A DNA stretch of 64,000 nucleotides from Ceratorhiza oryzae-sativae (GCA_030998015.1 JARWMV010000012.1:62001-126000); one strand, 5' to 3'; positions 42,910 through 54,930 are shown, counted from the stretch's first letter. Program-made: numbers and translations. Notes: generated from the sequence alone by a model not told the origin.

Positions 42910-43115
42910 GGTGGAAAGGAGATGATAATATAAAGATGAGAGAGAGGTAGAGCTGTAGAACTGGAGGGTGTTGAACTGCTGAGGAGAGAGGGCTCTCCAA
43001 GGCAGTTTTTATAGCCTGGAGACGTCCTGTTGTGATCTTTGGAATTATAAAATTGTTCCTTAAGTTCACACAAGTGGAATTGGGGGACAGTAGTATAAAT
43101 TCCAAGCAGACTAAA

Positions 43116-43951
43116 CTAGTACATGTCATGAGTCTCCATGATATCCCTCAGACGTCTTTGTGCAGCTCTGAGGTTCCCTACTTCTTCCACTAGTTCCCTA
43201 TTCAACTCCTGTACCCTACTTTCCAAGGCTAACTCCGTCACCAGAAGGTCACCAGATGACTCAGTTCCATCAGAAAGTGAGTCAGATGGTGATTCTGGCT
43301 GGTATTCAGGAGAAGGGGAAGGAGGGTAAGCGAGTCTAAACAGGTCAACTTTAGATCTTGACTCAAGAGAAGTGAACTTACTGATATTCAGGAAGCTCTC
43401 CTCCTGACTCATATTCCCCATCAGTAGGTGCTTCAGAGAGTATGGAAGGCTCTCTGGAAGCCTCATGGGGTCGATGTGCATAATCCCTAAACAGATCAGC
43501 TTTAGATCTTGACTCAATCGAAGTCAAGAACTTACCAGTCCATCCTCTCCAGGAACTCCTCATAATCGACAGGGCTTATGCTCCTTGGGGGAGGCACAGG
43601 CCTTTCGTCTCTTCTGCCCCATCCATGCATCAAAACCAGATCGAATGGGGTTGGCTCCAACCCTGGAGAGGGAGGAGTTGGCCATCCAATCTCGAAATGA
43701 GGGCCTTGACTGGGAGCTTCCAATGGATAGGTTGGAAGTGGAGGATAAAGGGCAGAGGGAGCTGGATTGGGGTATACTGGAAGGGGAACATCTGGGGCAG
43801 GCTCAATGCCCTCCCTTCTAGATTGTCGCCTATTCTGCCTGTTTTGAGATCGCACCCTAGTGCGTTCCCATCTGAGGCCCATAAAGCGACGCTCCAGAAT
43901 GTCCAGATGAGTGCTGGGAGTCTGGGGACGTTCAATTGAGTAGTCAGACAT
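43116..43951 (-). CDS. E4 extra gene X (246 aa, two introns)
   Basis: Exons are 43951-43536, 43486-43382 and 43335-43116, with introns of 49 and 46 nt and all joints in frame. It begins MSDYSIERPQTPSTHLDIL. The product is basic and Arg-rich early (RTRVRSQNRQNRRQSRRE), then Pro-rich, then has two similar acidic Pro/Ser/Glu segments coded by exons 2 and 3. It ends in a short coiled-coil-like helix (LVEEVGNLRAAQRRLRDIME). The two introns are near-copies of each other (GTAAGTTC ... GAGTCAAGATCTAAAG ... CTGTTTAG), so an exon-intron unit was duplicated. Function unknown; the basic part could bind RNA or DNA. Confidence 0.7.
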
Positions 43952-44407
43952 GTTTAGAGGGTAAAACTGTGCAGTATACAGCTGTAGTACCTTAGAGACG
44001 ACACAAAAATCTTATACTGCATGTATTTCACATCCAGTTGCCAATAGGAAGCTTACTCCAATAAAAGAAGCTTGTAACTGGCCAAATAGAGTGCGCTCTG
44101 CTGTTATCTGTACAGTTATCACATGCTGATCCTTCCAGATCTTTCTTATCTAGTCCTTAAACCTTACAGTTGGTGATCGGTCCAAGCAGTCAACTGAGAT
44201 TACTTTGCAGTGACTCATTCTGATGATCGCTTAGGGGATCAGACAACTTTATACTTTAAATCTATATACAGAAAGTTCTGGTACAAGACTTAAAGGGAAG
44301 ATAAGGGGAAAGGTTTCTTGATGGGGACTAGATGTGATCGATCCAAATAGATCAGTGGACTTGATAAGATGATCAGGAAAGATCTGACTTACCAAGCTTG
44401 GTTAATC
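43952..44407 (-). other. Spacer in E4, no frame
   Basis: AT-rich text with repeated GATCNGATC-like words and no open frame worth calling. It may hold promoter signals for gene X. Confidence 0.4.
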
Positions 44408-44866
44408 TTATCTACAGCTGTAGAAAAGATCCAAGGTATTGCTGTCGCTCCGTTCCTTGCATTTGATCTGTCCAGTACCATAAGCATTAAACCCAGTAAA
44501 TAGATTTTGGACTTACAGTATGGATGTCTGGCAGGATGAAAAGCTCAGAGGGCATGCCTCTGTTTCCTGGACCCCTGTAGGGACTATACTGCCTGCGATT
44601 CCTTACCAAGGCAATGGAAAGGATGTTGGCTGGCTTAACAGTCCAGAGGGTCCTCTGCCTGCTAAGGTATACCAATCTGTGTGGCAGGGAAATGACCACC
44701 CTGCCAGTGACAGTTATGGTGCGCTCCAGGTTGGAATACTCCATTACTACCTTTTGTCCAGGTGCGACCCATATAAAGTCTTCTCCTAGACTGTAGAGGT
44801 AGTAAAGGTGGCAAACCATGAGGCATGGGAGAGAGTAACAGCAATGATGATAATGAGGTTGGCCAT
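44408..44866 (-). pseudogene. E4 env-position ORF with signal-peptide-like start (frameshifted)
   Basis: ATG at 44866 gives a hydrophobic N-terminus (MANLIIIIAVTLSHASWF) that stops at a TAG near 44790. The next frame continues without a break (GEDFIWVAPGQKVVMEY ... VTGRVVISLPHRLVYL ... GMPSELFILPDIHT) to 44518. A GTAAGT donor there and an acceptor before 44467 would add a last exon ending near 44408. One missing or extra base would explain the break. A signal peptide at the env position is suggestive of a secreted or membrane protein, but no fusion peptide or clear transmembrane anchor is visible. Confidence 0.45.
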
Positions 44867-44985
44867 GGTTGGTGTGGTGTTTCTGGTGGTAAATGCCAGC
44901 CGATTTATATCTACAAAATGACTTTGTCAGTAAACAAACAACAGAGAAATCACATGTTGTTCTTGGACTGATTTTCAGGAAAGGG

Positions 44986-46985
44986 TTAAGACTTCTTAGA
45001 TGTCTTGAGGCATCGCTTAAGTTCCCATTCCTTGAGTATCCTGGGAGCATTTGTCAACTGCTGCCTGGATAACCATTCATCCCATTCAGGTGGATAACCC
45101 ACAAATCTTGTAAGATATCGACGCTGCTTTCTCTGTCCTTTCTTGATCATCTTTTCATCCAGAATCTCTTCCACTTCCCATTCAGGTTCCTTGTCAAAGT
45201 CAGATCTATTCAGATGTTTCTTGGGACGGTCTGTACCATCTTTATCTCTATGATAAGGTTCCAGATGAGCTATATTAATCACAGGGTGAATCTTGTAGCT
45301 GGCTGGAATCTTGATGCGATAAGTTACATCTGAAAGCTTCTCTAGAACTTCAAAGGGACCATCATACTTCATCTGGAGCTTCCTTCCTTTTCCCTTCTGA
45401 TTTCTCAGCAGGTTCAGGGAATGTGGATTCAGCATGACCAAATCTCCTTCCTGTAGATCAAGATAACTATGTTCTTGTTGTATTGATCCTCCATGTGAAC
45501 CTGAGCCAATTTCAAGGCATCCTGAGCTTGAGAGCGAATAGCTTTCATCATCTCATTGAAGTTCACAGCTTTAGGATCTTCTACAGAGGGTCTGGCTAAA
45601 GCTTTACCAGTAGAAGTGAGTAAATCTGAGGGTCGAAGTGGTTCAAATCCTAAAAGAAGATAAGAAGGTGTAAATCCTGTAGATGTATGCTCCATGGTGT
45701 TGTAAGCAAAGCTAAAATCATTTAGGAGGTCACTCCAATTGTCCATTGAAGGAAAGACAAAAGCTCTTAAGGCAATCTCTAAGGTTTGGTTCATAATCTC
45801 ACTCTGTCCATCAGCTTGTGGGTGATAAGCTGTAGTAAGCGATCTCTGAATGCCAACCAAAGAGGTTAAGTGTTCCCAAAAGGCTCCTGTCCATCTAGAG
45901 TCTCTGTCAGTAATAACCTGTCTTGGAAGACCATACTTGGTCCATATATGCTCATGGAATAGTTTGGCAGTCTCTTCCTCATTGATAGAAGTATTGCAAG
46001 GGATAAAGTGTGCATACTTAGTCAATTTATCGACTATAGTTAGTATGGCATTAAATCCATTGCTAGGAGGAAGATCCATTATAAAATCCATGGTTACTAC
46101 TTCAAAAGGCTGACTAGGAATTGGAATGGATTGAAGAAAACCTCTTTGTCCATGTCTTTTAGGCTTAGCCTTTTGACAAATATCACAAGTGCGCACATAT
46201 TCCTTAATGACTTGTACCATCTTAGGCCAGTAGTAGGTAGAAGCTACTTTGTTGTAGGTCCTATGGTAGCCAGCATGAGCTCCTTCTTGAAGAGAGTCAT
46301 GTATTTCAGCTACTACTTCCTTCTGTAAGTCTTTAGGGACACACAGCTTGTAATTGTCATCTCTGCAAAAGTAAATAAGACCATTTTCTCCAATCCTGTA
46401 TTGTTTGTAGGGTGGATTTAGATGATCATACTCACCTTGCAGCTTCTTGAGTACATCAGCAAAATGGGGATCATTAGTGTATGCTTCATAAAAGCGATTA
46501 ACTTCAGATTCATTAATACTGATGTGTAGCTCATTCAAACCTGATGTAGCAAGAGAGACATTAGCTTTATATACTTTGTTTCTTACCTTAAACCTTGTCC
46601 TAAAACCTTTGGAAGGCTTTTCTTCATTGGCTAAAGCATGCATAGTCGATTGGACTAGCAAATCCTTCTCAAAGTCTACACCTATTTCTTGGTACAGATT
46701 CTTCAAGGCATCTTCAGTGTCATTGTTAAAAGTAAGAGGGGTTGATAAGTCTGCTAAAGGTCCATCTTGTCTAGGGATCCTTCTTCTTAATCTAGAGATT
46801 GGGTCAACATTAGTATGGACTTTGCCTGCTCTATGAACTATTACTAGGTCTGGAAAGGCAGCTATTACTATGCCATAACCAGATAGTCTTCTGTTCACAG
46901 TTTGGTAAGTCTTACTCCATTTAAGGGCAGCATGATCTGACACTACTACAACTTTAGCACCTTCAAGATACATGTGGAATTTCAC
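44986..46985 (-). pseudogene. E4 integrase region (one frameshift)
   Basis: It reads 46985 to about 45475, then shifts to the frame ending at 44986. It holds the end of RNase H (VVVVSDHAALKW), the H2C2 finger (HAGYHRTYNKVAS ... CDICQKAKPKRH, about 46280-46170), the integrase core (TMDFIMDL, ITDRDSRW, and the Glu in GQSEIMNQ, about 46110-45790) and a C-terminal part with LTRFVGYPPEWDEWLSRQQL, a degenerate chromodomain-like end. The single-base shift near 45475 separates YNKN and SYLDLQEGDLV. All three DDE residues are present. Confidence 0.85.
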
Positions 46986-47002
46986 TAGACCATCTCTTAC
47001 AC

Positions 47003-48135
47003 CTAGAGCTTCTCTCTCAGTGGCTGAGTACCTTGTCTCAGCTGATTTGAGAGTCTTGACCAGTAGGCAATGACTCGCTCTATGTGTACTTCAGTTTCTT
47101 CAAAGTCTTCATTCCAAGTATCTTCATAGTCAAAAGTTTCAGTACCATCAGCCCCCCCAGTCAGGATGACCTTTCCTTTGGAGTCAGGTGTAATAAACCT
47201 GGGGACAGGTAACCCTTCTTGGTGAGCTTTCTTACATTGATCATAAACTCTAGTTCCTTTCAGGTCCTTAAGTTTCATGGTTTGAATTTGCTGTAAGATA
47301 GCAGCTATTCCAAAGTCACATGCATCAGTATAAAGCCTATAGGGCATCCCTGGTATTGGGTAAGAGAGAACTGGTGCATTGGCTAGGACTAGCTTAGCTA
47401 GTTTGAAAGCATGGGATTCCAATTTATCCCATTTCCACTTGACACTCTTCTTTAAGAGATTAAATAATGGAGCTACTATCCAAGTATAATATGGAATATA
47501 ACTTGAAAAGTAGGTCATCATTCCTAAGAATGTTTGTAATGTAGGTATATCCTTAGGTTCCTCTAATTGTAGAATGCCTTCCACTTTCTCCTTATGGGTA
47601 GACATGCCAAGTCTGGACACCTTTTGTCCTAAAAGGAGTAAAGATTGATATCCAAGGTGGCATTTACCAGGAGAAAGAGTCAATCCAGAGTCTGCAATGG
47701 CCTTTAATACTTTGTCTAAATGCTCACAGTGGTCTTCAAATGACTTGCTGTATATCACAATGTCATCTATATATACTAGAGCAAATATCCATAAGAATGG
47801 GGCCAAAACATCAGTCATAACCCTTTGGAATACTGGAGGTCCATTTCTCCATCCAAAAGGCATTCTTCTGAATTGAAAGTGTCCTCTGTGACATCTAAAT
47901 GCTGTCTTAGGCCTATCCTCATCCTTTATCTGGAGTTGAGTAAAGCCTGCTAGAGCATCTAGAGTACTGAGATATTGGGCTCCTTCAAGTGAATGAAGGA
48001 TGTCTTGTTGCCTAGGTAGAGGGTATTCATCTGGTATAGCTACTGCATTAAGCTTCCTGTAATCAATGCACAAGCGAGGCTTATTATTCCGCCATACTAC
48101 AAGCACTGGGAAGCCCCAAGGGCTCTTAGATTCCT
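47003..48135 (-). pseudogene. E4 reverse transcriptase-RNaseH region (two frameshifts)
   Basis: RT reads from the shift near 48130 (DWLRLG / VIEESKSPWG) through LCIDYRKLNAV, MPFGWRNGP and the active box YIDD (near 47770), which is intact. RNase H begins YTDACDFG (about 47330) and contains a long insertion (about 70 residues, LKGTRVYDQCKKAHQ to ETEVHIER) before the next conserved block. A second shift near 47055 leads into the SATEREALGVRDGLV frame. The insertion in RNase H is unusual and Ty3/gypsy copies elsewhere in the window lack it. Confidence 0.85.
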
Positions 48136-49620
48136 CAATTACTACCTAAGCGCAACCAATCATCTATTTGCTTGTCTATAGCAGCCTTAGCTTCTTCACT
48201 TGGCCTGTAAGGAGTTAAAGCAATTTCCTTTGTACCTGGTCTGAGATTAATCTCTACCCTGGCTGGGTAATTACCAAGTCTGCCATCTAATCCAAAAGCT
48301 TCAAAGTTCTTTTTCACCACCTTTTGCAAGCTTTTCTTCTGATCTGGAGTCAAATTGTCTCCCCAATGTACTTCTGCCAAGAGTCTTTCCCTAGGGACTG
48401 GCTCTGGGTCAGGCAGTTCAGCAGTTTTAGGGCCTCCTTCTGGCTGCTTTGAGAGTTCAATCTCTTCAGCAGTAGGAGAAGGTACTTTGACTTCCTTCAT
48501 AAGAGTATTTATTAGATGTGCCTTGGCTTCTCCTGCTTTCCTAAGTTCTTCAGGCAAATCTTTTTCTTTATCCAATGCAATCTTGGGGTCATGCATATAT
48601 CCTATGACATGTCCTTTGGGTAAATGCACTGGCCTCTGAGAAAAGTTGGTCATCTGAATAGTCTTAGTATCAGGAGTGATGATGCTGTCTGTAGTTCCAT
48701 GGACATCCAGAGTTCCATTATTACTTTCTAGACTACCTTCAATAAAACCTTCTTGCTGTCCTTCCTGGAATTCAACTAGAATAGGCACTTGTGTAATGAA
48801 TTCAGCCTTTAAAAATACATCCCTAGCTAATTTAACTGGGGTAGCACCTTCAGGCCCTTTCTTTAAGGCTTTCTTCTTAGAAGATTTTTTCCTGTGAAAG
48901 GCTCTTCTTTCTAGGTTTGTCTTGAAGTCTGGTCTAGTGTAAACTTGAAATACATTTCCAGCTTCATCCAATCTTGGTTCAGTTTCTAATTCAATTACTT
49001 CAGCAGACCTACCAGAGTTGCCAAAGAGTATTCTGCTAGGAGAGGAAAGACGATCTAAAGAGATTCTATATTGGTTAGAAAAGTCATTACCCAGAATGAA
49101 AGGTACTTTCATTCCTTTCACTACATAGGCTTCTACCTGCATCTTTACAGGTCCATCCTTAGTAGGGAAGGTTAAGTCTAATACTACATATCCTGTAATA
49201 CTAGTTTTACCAGTCACTTGAATAAGATTTATCTTTTGGCCAGATTTCTCTTTAGGAGGTTGTTTCAAGCTAGTCAGAAAATTATAGCTAATCAGGGTAA
49301 TATCAGAGCCTGAGTCAACTGTAATTTCTGTTAAGCCTTCTTCATTCCCTACCCTAGCCATAGCTACTGTAGGTCTAGTTCCCAAGAAATGAGTTCCTGA
49401 AGGACGTTCCATCACCTTTTTAAGAGTAATAGTTTTATCCTCAGGGATTGATTTAAGGTCAAGAGGCTCATTCCTGGTAGATAATTGAATAGAAAATGAT
49501 TTGGTAGCCATTGTTTGATTTGCTAATGCATTATAATTGTGTACTGCCTGTATATCCTGGTCATCTGCATTTACTCCCAAGTCCTCTGTCTCATTAGATT
49601 CAGAAGGCTGGGAATTAATT
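48135..49620 (-). CDS. E4 protease region of pol
   Basis: The frame is -1 relative to gag and overlaps its end by a few bases (GAC TCG GAT TTT TAA for gag, GGA TTT TTA ATT for pol). The aspartic protease has TVDSGSDITLIS at about 49315 and IPFILGNDFSNQYRI downstream, with the flap-like VKGMKVPF. A basic stretch (FHRKKSSKKKALKKG) and a Glu-rich linker lead to the RT start (LPEELRKAGEAK, LDGRLGNYPARVEI). The frame ends at 48135 through a single-base shift. No canonical X-XXY-YYZ slippery heptamer is visible at the gag-pol overlap. Confidence 0.82.
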
Positions 49621-52600
49621 AAAAATCCGAGTCAGAAGAAGAGCTAGAAGAATCAGATTCTTCCTCTTGGTCTTCAGATGGCTCAGTTTCAGATGATTCA
49701 GGATCATAATCATTGCAGGCAGCTTCATATTCAGCATAAGCAGTTTGTTCAGCTTCAATAGTTTCAGCAAAATAAACTTGGACATTGTTAGCATTAGATT
49801 TACTATGCTTGCACTCCTTGTCATAGTGCATAAGACTTCCACAATGAATACAGCCTCTCATTCCTCTAGCTTTAGGAGTCCCTTTCTTATGTTTGGAAAC
49901 ATTAGAATTGTCTGGAGGGAAGGGCCTCTTATAGCCATTGAATTTATCAGGCTGCTTTGACTTGAACTTAGAGTTAGAAGAATTTACTGCATGAGCACTA
50001 GCTTTGTGACCATGCTTTTTCTGATGCTTTTCAGCCTTCAAAGCTTTGATCACTTCCTTGACTGTGTCATAGGTAGCTTGGTTGTTCATATGGTGAGGCC
50101 AATCTTGCAATAAGTCTTCTTGTTCCTTAATTCTAGTCACATAGGTGGACCAGTCTGCAATATCCTCATGGTTGACTATAGTTCTCCATTGTGTAGGAGC
50201 TGACCTAGCCACTTCAGCAATGATAGTGAGGTCATCCCAATCTTCAACCATGTCAAGCAGTTTCTTTTTGCGAAGTGCATACTGAACTGGTGTTTCTTTA
50301 TTGTTGCCTGAATCCTTGAACCTGGCTGCCAAAGCTTTGTTCCTAGCCTTGGTAATCCAAGTAGGAGTCCAAAAGAAACTAATTAAGCGAGCTCTCATCT
50401 GATTCCAATCTGTAGACATTCTAAGCCTTTGTTCCTCATTGAACTGATACCACCATTGTTTAGCATCTCCAGTAAACCTGAATGGGATAGTCAGGGTGAG
50501 TCTGTTGTTCTCATTTAAACCCATGGCTATATAACGACTGATTTGGTCTATCCATTCATATAGTTCATCTGGATCGCCATCATACTCTGGTATCACTTCA
50601 GGCTTTAATTTCATGTCTAGATGAGGTCGATTATTTTGGTTGTTATTGTTACCATTTCCTCCAGCTCCTCTAGGGCCTTCTGGGCCTGGTGGACCTGGTG
50701 GACCTTGTGGACCATCTCTTCCATCCCTGCCATCCCTTCCAGGGGGACCTTGGTCTCCTGGACGTCCTGGAGGGCCTTGAATCCAAGGATAAGGACCATT
50801 AGGAGGATTTCCAGGGGGCCCTGGAGGTCCAGGTGGTCCTGGTGGTCCTGGTAGTCCTTGTGGCCTAGGAGTGTTGGGTGGAATAGGTGGAATGGGAGGA
50901 ATATGAGGAATATGTCCTCCTCCTTGCTGAGGGTAACTTTGACCTACTGGAGGGTTAGGTGGCCCCTGTCCTCCTCCTGGAGGATTAGGTGGACCTGCAC
51001 TTCCTCCTGAGAAATTTCTGCCACTAGAGGCAGGAGGTCCAGTGGGAGGAGGTCCTGGTGGCCTCCTAGGTGGAGTAGAAGCCAGACCAGAGAATCCTGG
51101 TCCTAGATTTATCACAAAGGGTTGATAAGGATCAAACCTCTGAGTTCTAAATGTTTCAGCTTCAGTAGGTCTAGAGGCTTGTGGCATGTGTATGCTAGCA
51201 TCAGCAGGTAATTGTGACTGAGGTACTAATGGCTGGAAACCTAATAAGGTATTCCCTTCAGGACTATAAACTGGCATCTTTGAAGGATCTCCAGTCATAG
51301 TTACAGAAGGTCCAGTAGGTTCTCTAAAACCTTCAGCCCTATGATCTTCTGTAGGCCTACCTGCTTCAGCATCTGAAGTTCTATTAGAACTCCTATGCCT
51401 AGGTCTCCTAGCTTCTTCCTCAGAAGAGTCTTCTTCACTAGTAGTAACAATAAGGGGAACAGCTCCTTGAGGGACAGTCCCAGAGTCATCCCTTACTGGC
51501 CTAGAAGGGGTTATTGGCTCCCTAGGTGGGTAAGGAGATGCTGGTCTTCCAGTATACTGTTCATGAGGTGGAAACTCTTCCTCAATAGTGACTGCATGAC
51601 CTTTGCTAAGTCGACCCCTGAAAGGTTCCTTTCTAATAGCATTGTCAAAGGATTGACGTGGTCTAGTAGGTTTATTTACCAAGGGAGAGTCCTGGTCCTG
51701 ATCAGTATCATCCTCATTTACTTCTCCAATAGTGGGTAAAGCTGAAGTACCAGCTTCAGTCACTTGAGCAGGAGGTAATAGAGGTTCTAGCACTCTTCCT
51801 GATTGCCTAGGACCTACTCCTATGCGTCTAGGATAGTCTTTCTCTACAGGAGTAAATGAAGTTCCTAGATAACTTTCCAAGTAAGTAGAAGGACCTCTAA
51901 CTCCCAGAATGCGAGTAGCTTCTATTTGAGAAACTGATTCTGGAGTAAATAGAGCTTGTAGTCTCTTCTCACTTGGAGTCCTTATAGGAGTAATTGCACC
52001 TAAAGCTTCTGGTCTAGCTGGAGAACTAGTTACAGGGCCAAGGAAGCTCCTTCCCTGAGCCATAGCTGAAGTAGATGCAAATCCAGAAGGTTGAATTGCA
52101 GTCATGGTAGTATCCTCAGCAGAATCATCTGCTATCCTTGTGATATCTTCCACTTCCTGCTCTTCTATTTGAACTAGCTCCTCTCCACCACTCACTGGCT
52201 CATCTGGATCCTCCTGAACTTCTAGAGGTTTGAATTCTAGACGACCAGTAGGAGATCTAATTGAGTCAATAGTATGCTTAGGATGAGGGGCTGGAGCATA
52301 TTCTGGAGTCTTGGATCTGCTCTCAGAATTTTCCCACATTATTTCATTGAGCTCCCTTTGCTTCCCTTTACCAAGGTCTTGCATAGCTTGGTGTTCAATA
52401 AAGAGGTAAGCCAAAAAGCGCTCAACTTCATCCCTGAATAATACACAAGCAACTTCATGCTGTTTCTTACTGAAAGCAAAATGCTTCCTAGTTTCAGGGA
52501 ATGCAGGAACATCTGGGTGAGGTATAGGATGCCTGCTCCTAACAGGGAGTAGTTGGGACTTGAAAGCAGAGAGCTTAGTCCTAAAACTCCTATGCCTGTT

Positions 52601-52710
52601 CAAGTCAATGAACATGACAGGTTCTCCAGATGCAGACCAAGACCATTCTGGCCTAAATGTACATAAATAATCCAATTCTTGTAAGAGATCCTTGAAGAAT
52701 TCTCTACACC
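49619..52710 (-). CDS. E4 gag / ORF1 with collagen-like region
   Basis: An open frame of about 1020 residues reads from 52675 (no ATG there; the frame is entered by a shift near 52710). The N-terminal half is a long, low-complexity Pro/Ser/Glu region. At about residues 625-690 comes a collagen-like run of Gly-X-Y triplets ([35 protein letters not shown]). Then follows a retrotransposon gag domain ([32 protein letters not shown]), a basic stretch, a CCHC knuckle ([14 protein letters not shown], about 49850) and an acidic Ser tail ([12 protein letters not shown]). This gag is two to three times longer than usual. Confidence 0.85.
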
Positions 52711-53624
52711 CAATGATGGATATTTAATGTGCATTACATGGGGATGAGGACGTTCATATATCTTCCTACCTACTGCTCTAACTAACCTTCTCCTATCTGC
52801 TATCTCTGGATGCATCCTTGTTAGGTTTGTCATCCTAGTAGCAGCAGGTTGGTAAGTCAGATGCCTTTGCTCTCTAGGAGTAAGAGCAATATATGAACTA
52901 GATCCATTAGGAGGGATGGGCAAATATTGTTCATAATCTACAGTATCTGGTGATGATAACTATAGTCTGATTGTACATGCCTACCTCCTGCATCACTTCC
53001 TACCATGGAATCTGATACATAAGGATCTTCAGGTGGTAATGGGGGTGTGTACTGTCCCAAAAACTTCCAGGGACATGCACAGACATATTTGAAGTACTGG
53101 CCATAACAGTTCTTCTCCAATTCAAGATGAATTTGTACTTAGGAATAATTTTCAAAATATGTTTCAGTTACAAATTGATAAATGGCTTGATAAACTGTAT
53201 CCCAGTAGCTGGTATGGGGTGACCAGAAAGACCTAATAAATGTGTGTTGAACTTTTATTGGTTGTGGTTGATCAGGAAGATGTTGAATATAGACTTCAAA
53301 TTCAAGTCCAGCACTTAGAGCACTTGATACTGAATTTATTGGAATATATGGCCTATAATTCCTAAAGGTAAATGTCAGAGTAATATGTGGGGGTGGACCA
53401 CCATACTACTATAACCTAAAACAGTAATTGTAGGGTTTGGGGCTTGAATCCAGACAGGATCTATCTCAAGAGCCCAAGATTGTTGTTGTATTCTGTGGTA
53501 AGAAAAGTATTTCTATACACAGAGTGGTCAAAATTGAGAAATTCCGTTTTGGGCAATAGATTGACCAAAAATGGCAATGTTAGTTGATAGTTACTTGATG
53601 TAAGGACCTGGGTCGCTTCACCAA
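52711..53624 (-). pseudogene. E4 5' region: broken ORF1 start and leader
   Basis: Frames 52923-52720 (LPIPPNGSSSYIALTPREQR ... [16 protein letters not shown]) and 53120-52960 (QYTPPLPPEDPYVSDSMVG) clearly belong to the same upstream part of ORF1 but are offset by single-base shifts near 52960 and 52710. Above 53120 frames are short. Next to the LTR, minus-strand TTGGTGAAGCGACCCAGG could be a tRNA-type primer site (TGG start). No self-primer match to the LTR was found. Confidence 0.55.
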
Positions 53625-54930
53625 TGTTACGGGTCAGGGTACACTTGAATATCTAGAGCTTAAGCAAATGTAGATATGTTAGTATACACTAATCGTACTC
53701 AATACTTCTTAGACTAGAGTAAGAAGGCTCAAAGTAGTTGCAATGCGATCAAGTAACACTCAAGGTAGTCTTAATCTTTCACAGTGTAAACTGACTAATT
53801 TATAGGTATAAAGAGCAAGACTACTATGGTCAGGTTCCCTTAGATATCTTAAATGTAGTTCAGCCCTAGTCGCTTGGACTAACTGATACTAATCTTAATA
53901 CTAGGCTTAAGCGATAGCTTATAGGATAGATGGTGGGCTGCCTAATGCGTGTACTTCCTCAGCTACAGGTACTTAGATTTCCTCTAATAGCTGGTACTTA
54001 ATGTCACGCTCAATCAGGCAATATTGTATCCTTATATATCTCTGTATATAAGATACAATGACTCAGACAGTATATAACTAATATGGTACTTTATTCCTCA
54101 GTACTAGTTATATAAGAAATCACACACAGACAAGAGAAAAAGAGAAGAGAAAAGAAACCAATAAGGTCTGGGTTGAGTAGTGAAGGGAGGTGGTCTGGAA
54201 GGGCCTCAGAGGAGGTCCTTTTATACCCTGAGGAGGGCATTCCAGAGCCAAATAGATACATGCATGCCAGTGCGATCATCAAAAGAGGGTACTGCTATAC
54301 TTGGGGTACACCCTAGCCCAGTATAGGATAAAAGAGTAAAGACAGGGTGTGGATCGAAGGCATTGATGCATCTGAGACCTGCTATTGGCTTGTAGATCAT
54401 ATTATCATAGTATATACATGTAATGAATGGAGGCTACATCTCAGTGAGTCATAAAGTGAGTCAGAGAAGCTTCTGGATCAATTTGGGAAGCTCTCCTGAC
54501 TCACTGGAGTCATTAGATCTTGATTGATGGTCCAGTAAGATTCTAATGATCTTCGGGCCATTCCGGCGCGAGGATCCGGAGGATCGCGACGATCTTCGGG
54601 CAGCAGATACCGCCGAAGATTGGCTATCGATAGAGCACAAGATCGCTTTGATAGCGTAAGCGGTTGCCGAGATATGAGCGGTGCGATGTCGTAATCAATA
54701 TCTCCTGATAAGAGGAAATATCGCAACCTCTGTATCTCTCTGATATCTTATCGTAAAAACTTAATAAAATATGCGTTGGAGAGCGGGAAATTTGTACTAT
54801 TTAATGGAACGGAAAATAGTACAATTCAGAGTGCATACAAATTCAAGTATTTCACAATTTAATTACAGAGGCATTGCTTGAGGTTGGCAGAGCAGACTAA
54901 AATAATAGAAAATGTTAGTGATCCATAACA
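53625..54930 (-). repeat. 5' LTR of E4 (1306 bp)
   Basis: Same as 40522-41824 apart from scattered differences. Several are CG against TG or CA, and small indels lie around 54060-54180. Followed by the CCAAT duplication. Confidence 0.95.

Larger units (their letters stand above)
40522..54930 (-). mobile_element. E4, very large Ty3/gypsy element with extra genes
   Basis: This 14.4-kb element has LTRs of 1303 bp (40522-41824) and 1306 bp (53625-54930) that differ at roughly two dozen places by eye. The target duplication is CCAAT (40517-40521 and 54931-54935). The order on the minus strand is 5' LTR, a long ORF1/gag, pol (PR-RT-RNaseH-IN), three extra ORFs, polypurine tract, 3' LTR. The RT, H2C2 and DDE motifs are of Ty3/gypsy type. 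Gag and pol are interrupted by five or more single-base frameshifts, although the LTRs look fairly young. Confidence 0.95.

Noticed and set aside
44487..45050. A single 187-codon minus ORF as an E4 gene
   Set aside because: Its first part is a shadow of the integrase C-terminus. Only the stretch after about 44790 seems coding, and it belongs to the ORF starting at 44866.
52600..52923. Separate 107-codon gene upstream of E4 gag
   Set aside because: Its frame runs into the gag reading after a one-base shift near 52710, so it is part of a broken ORF1.
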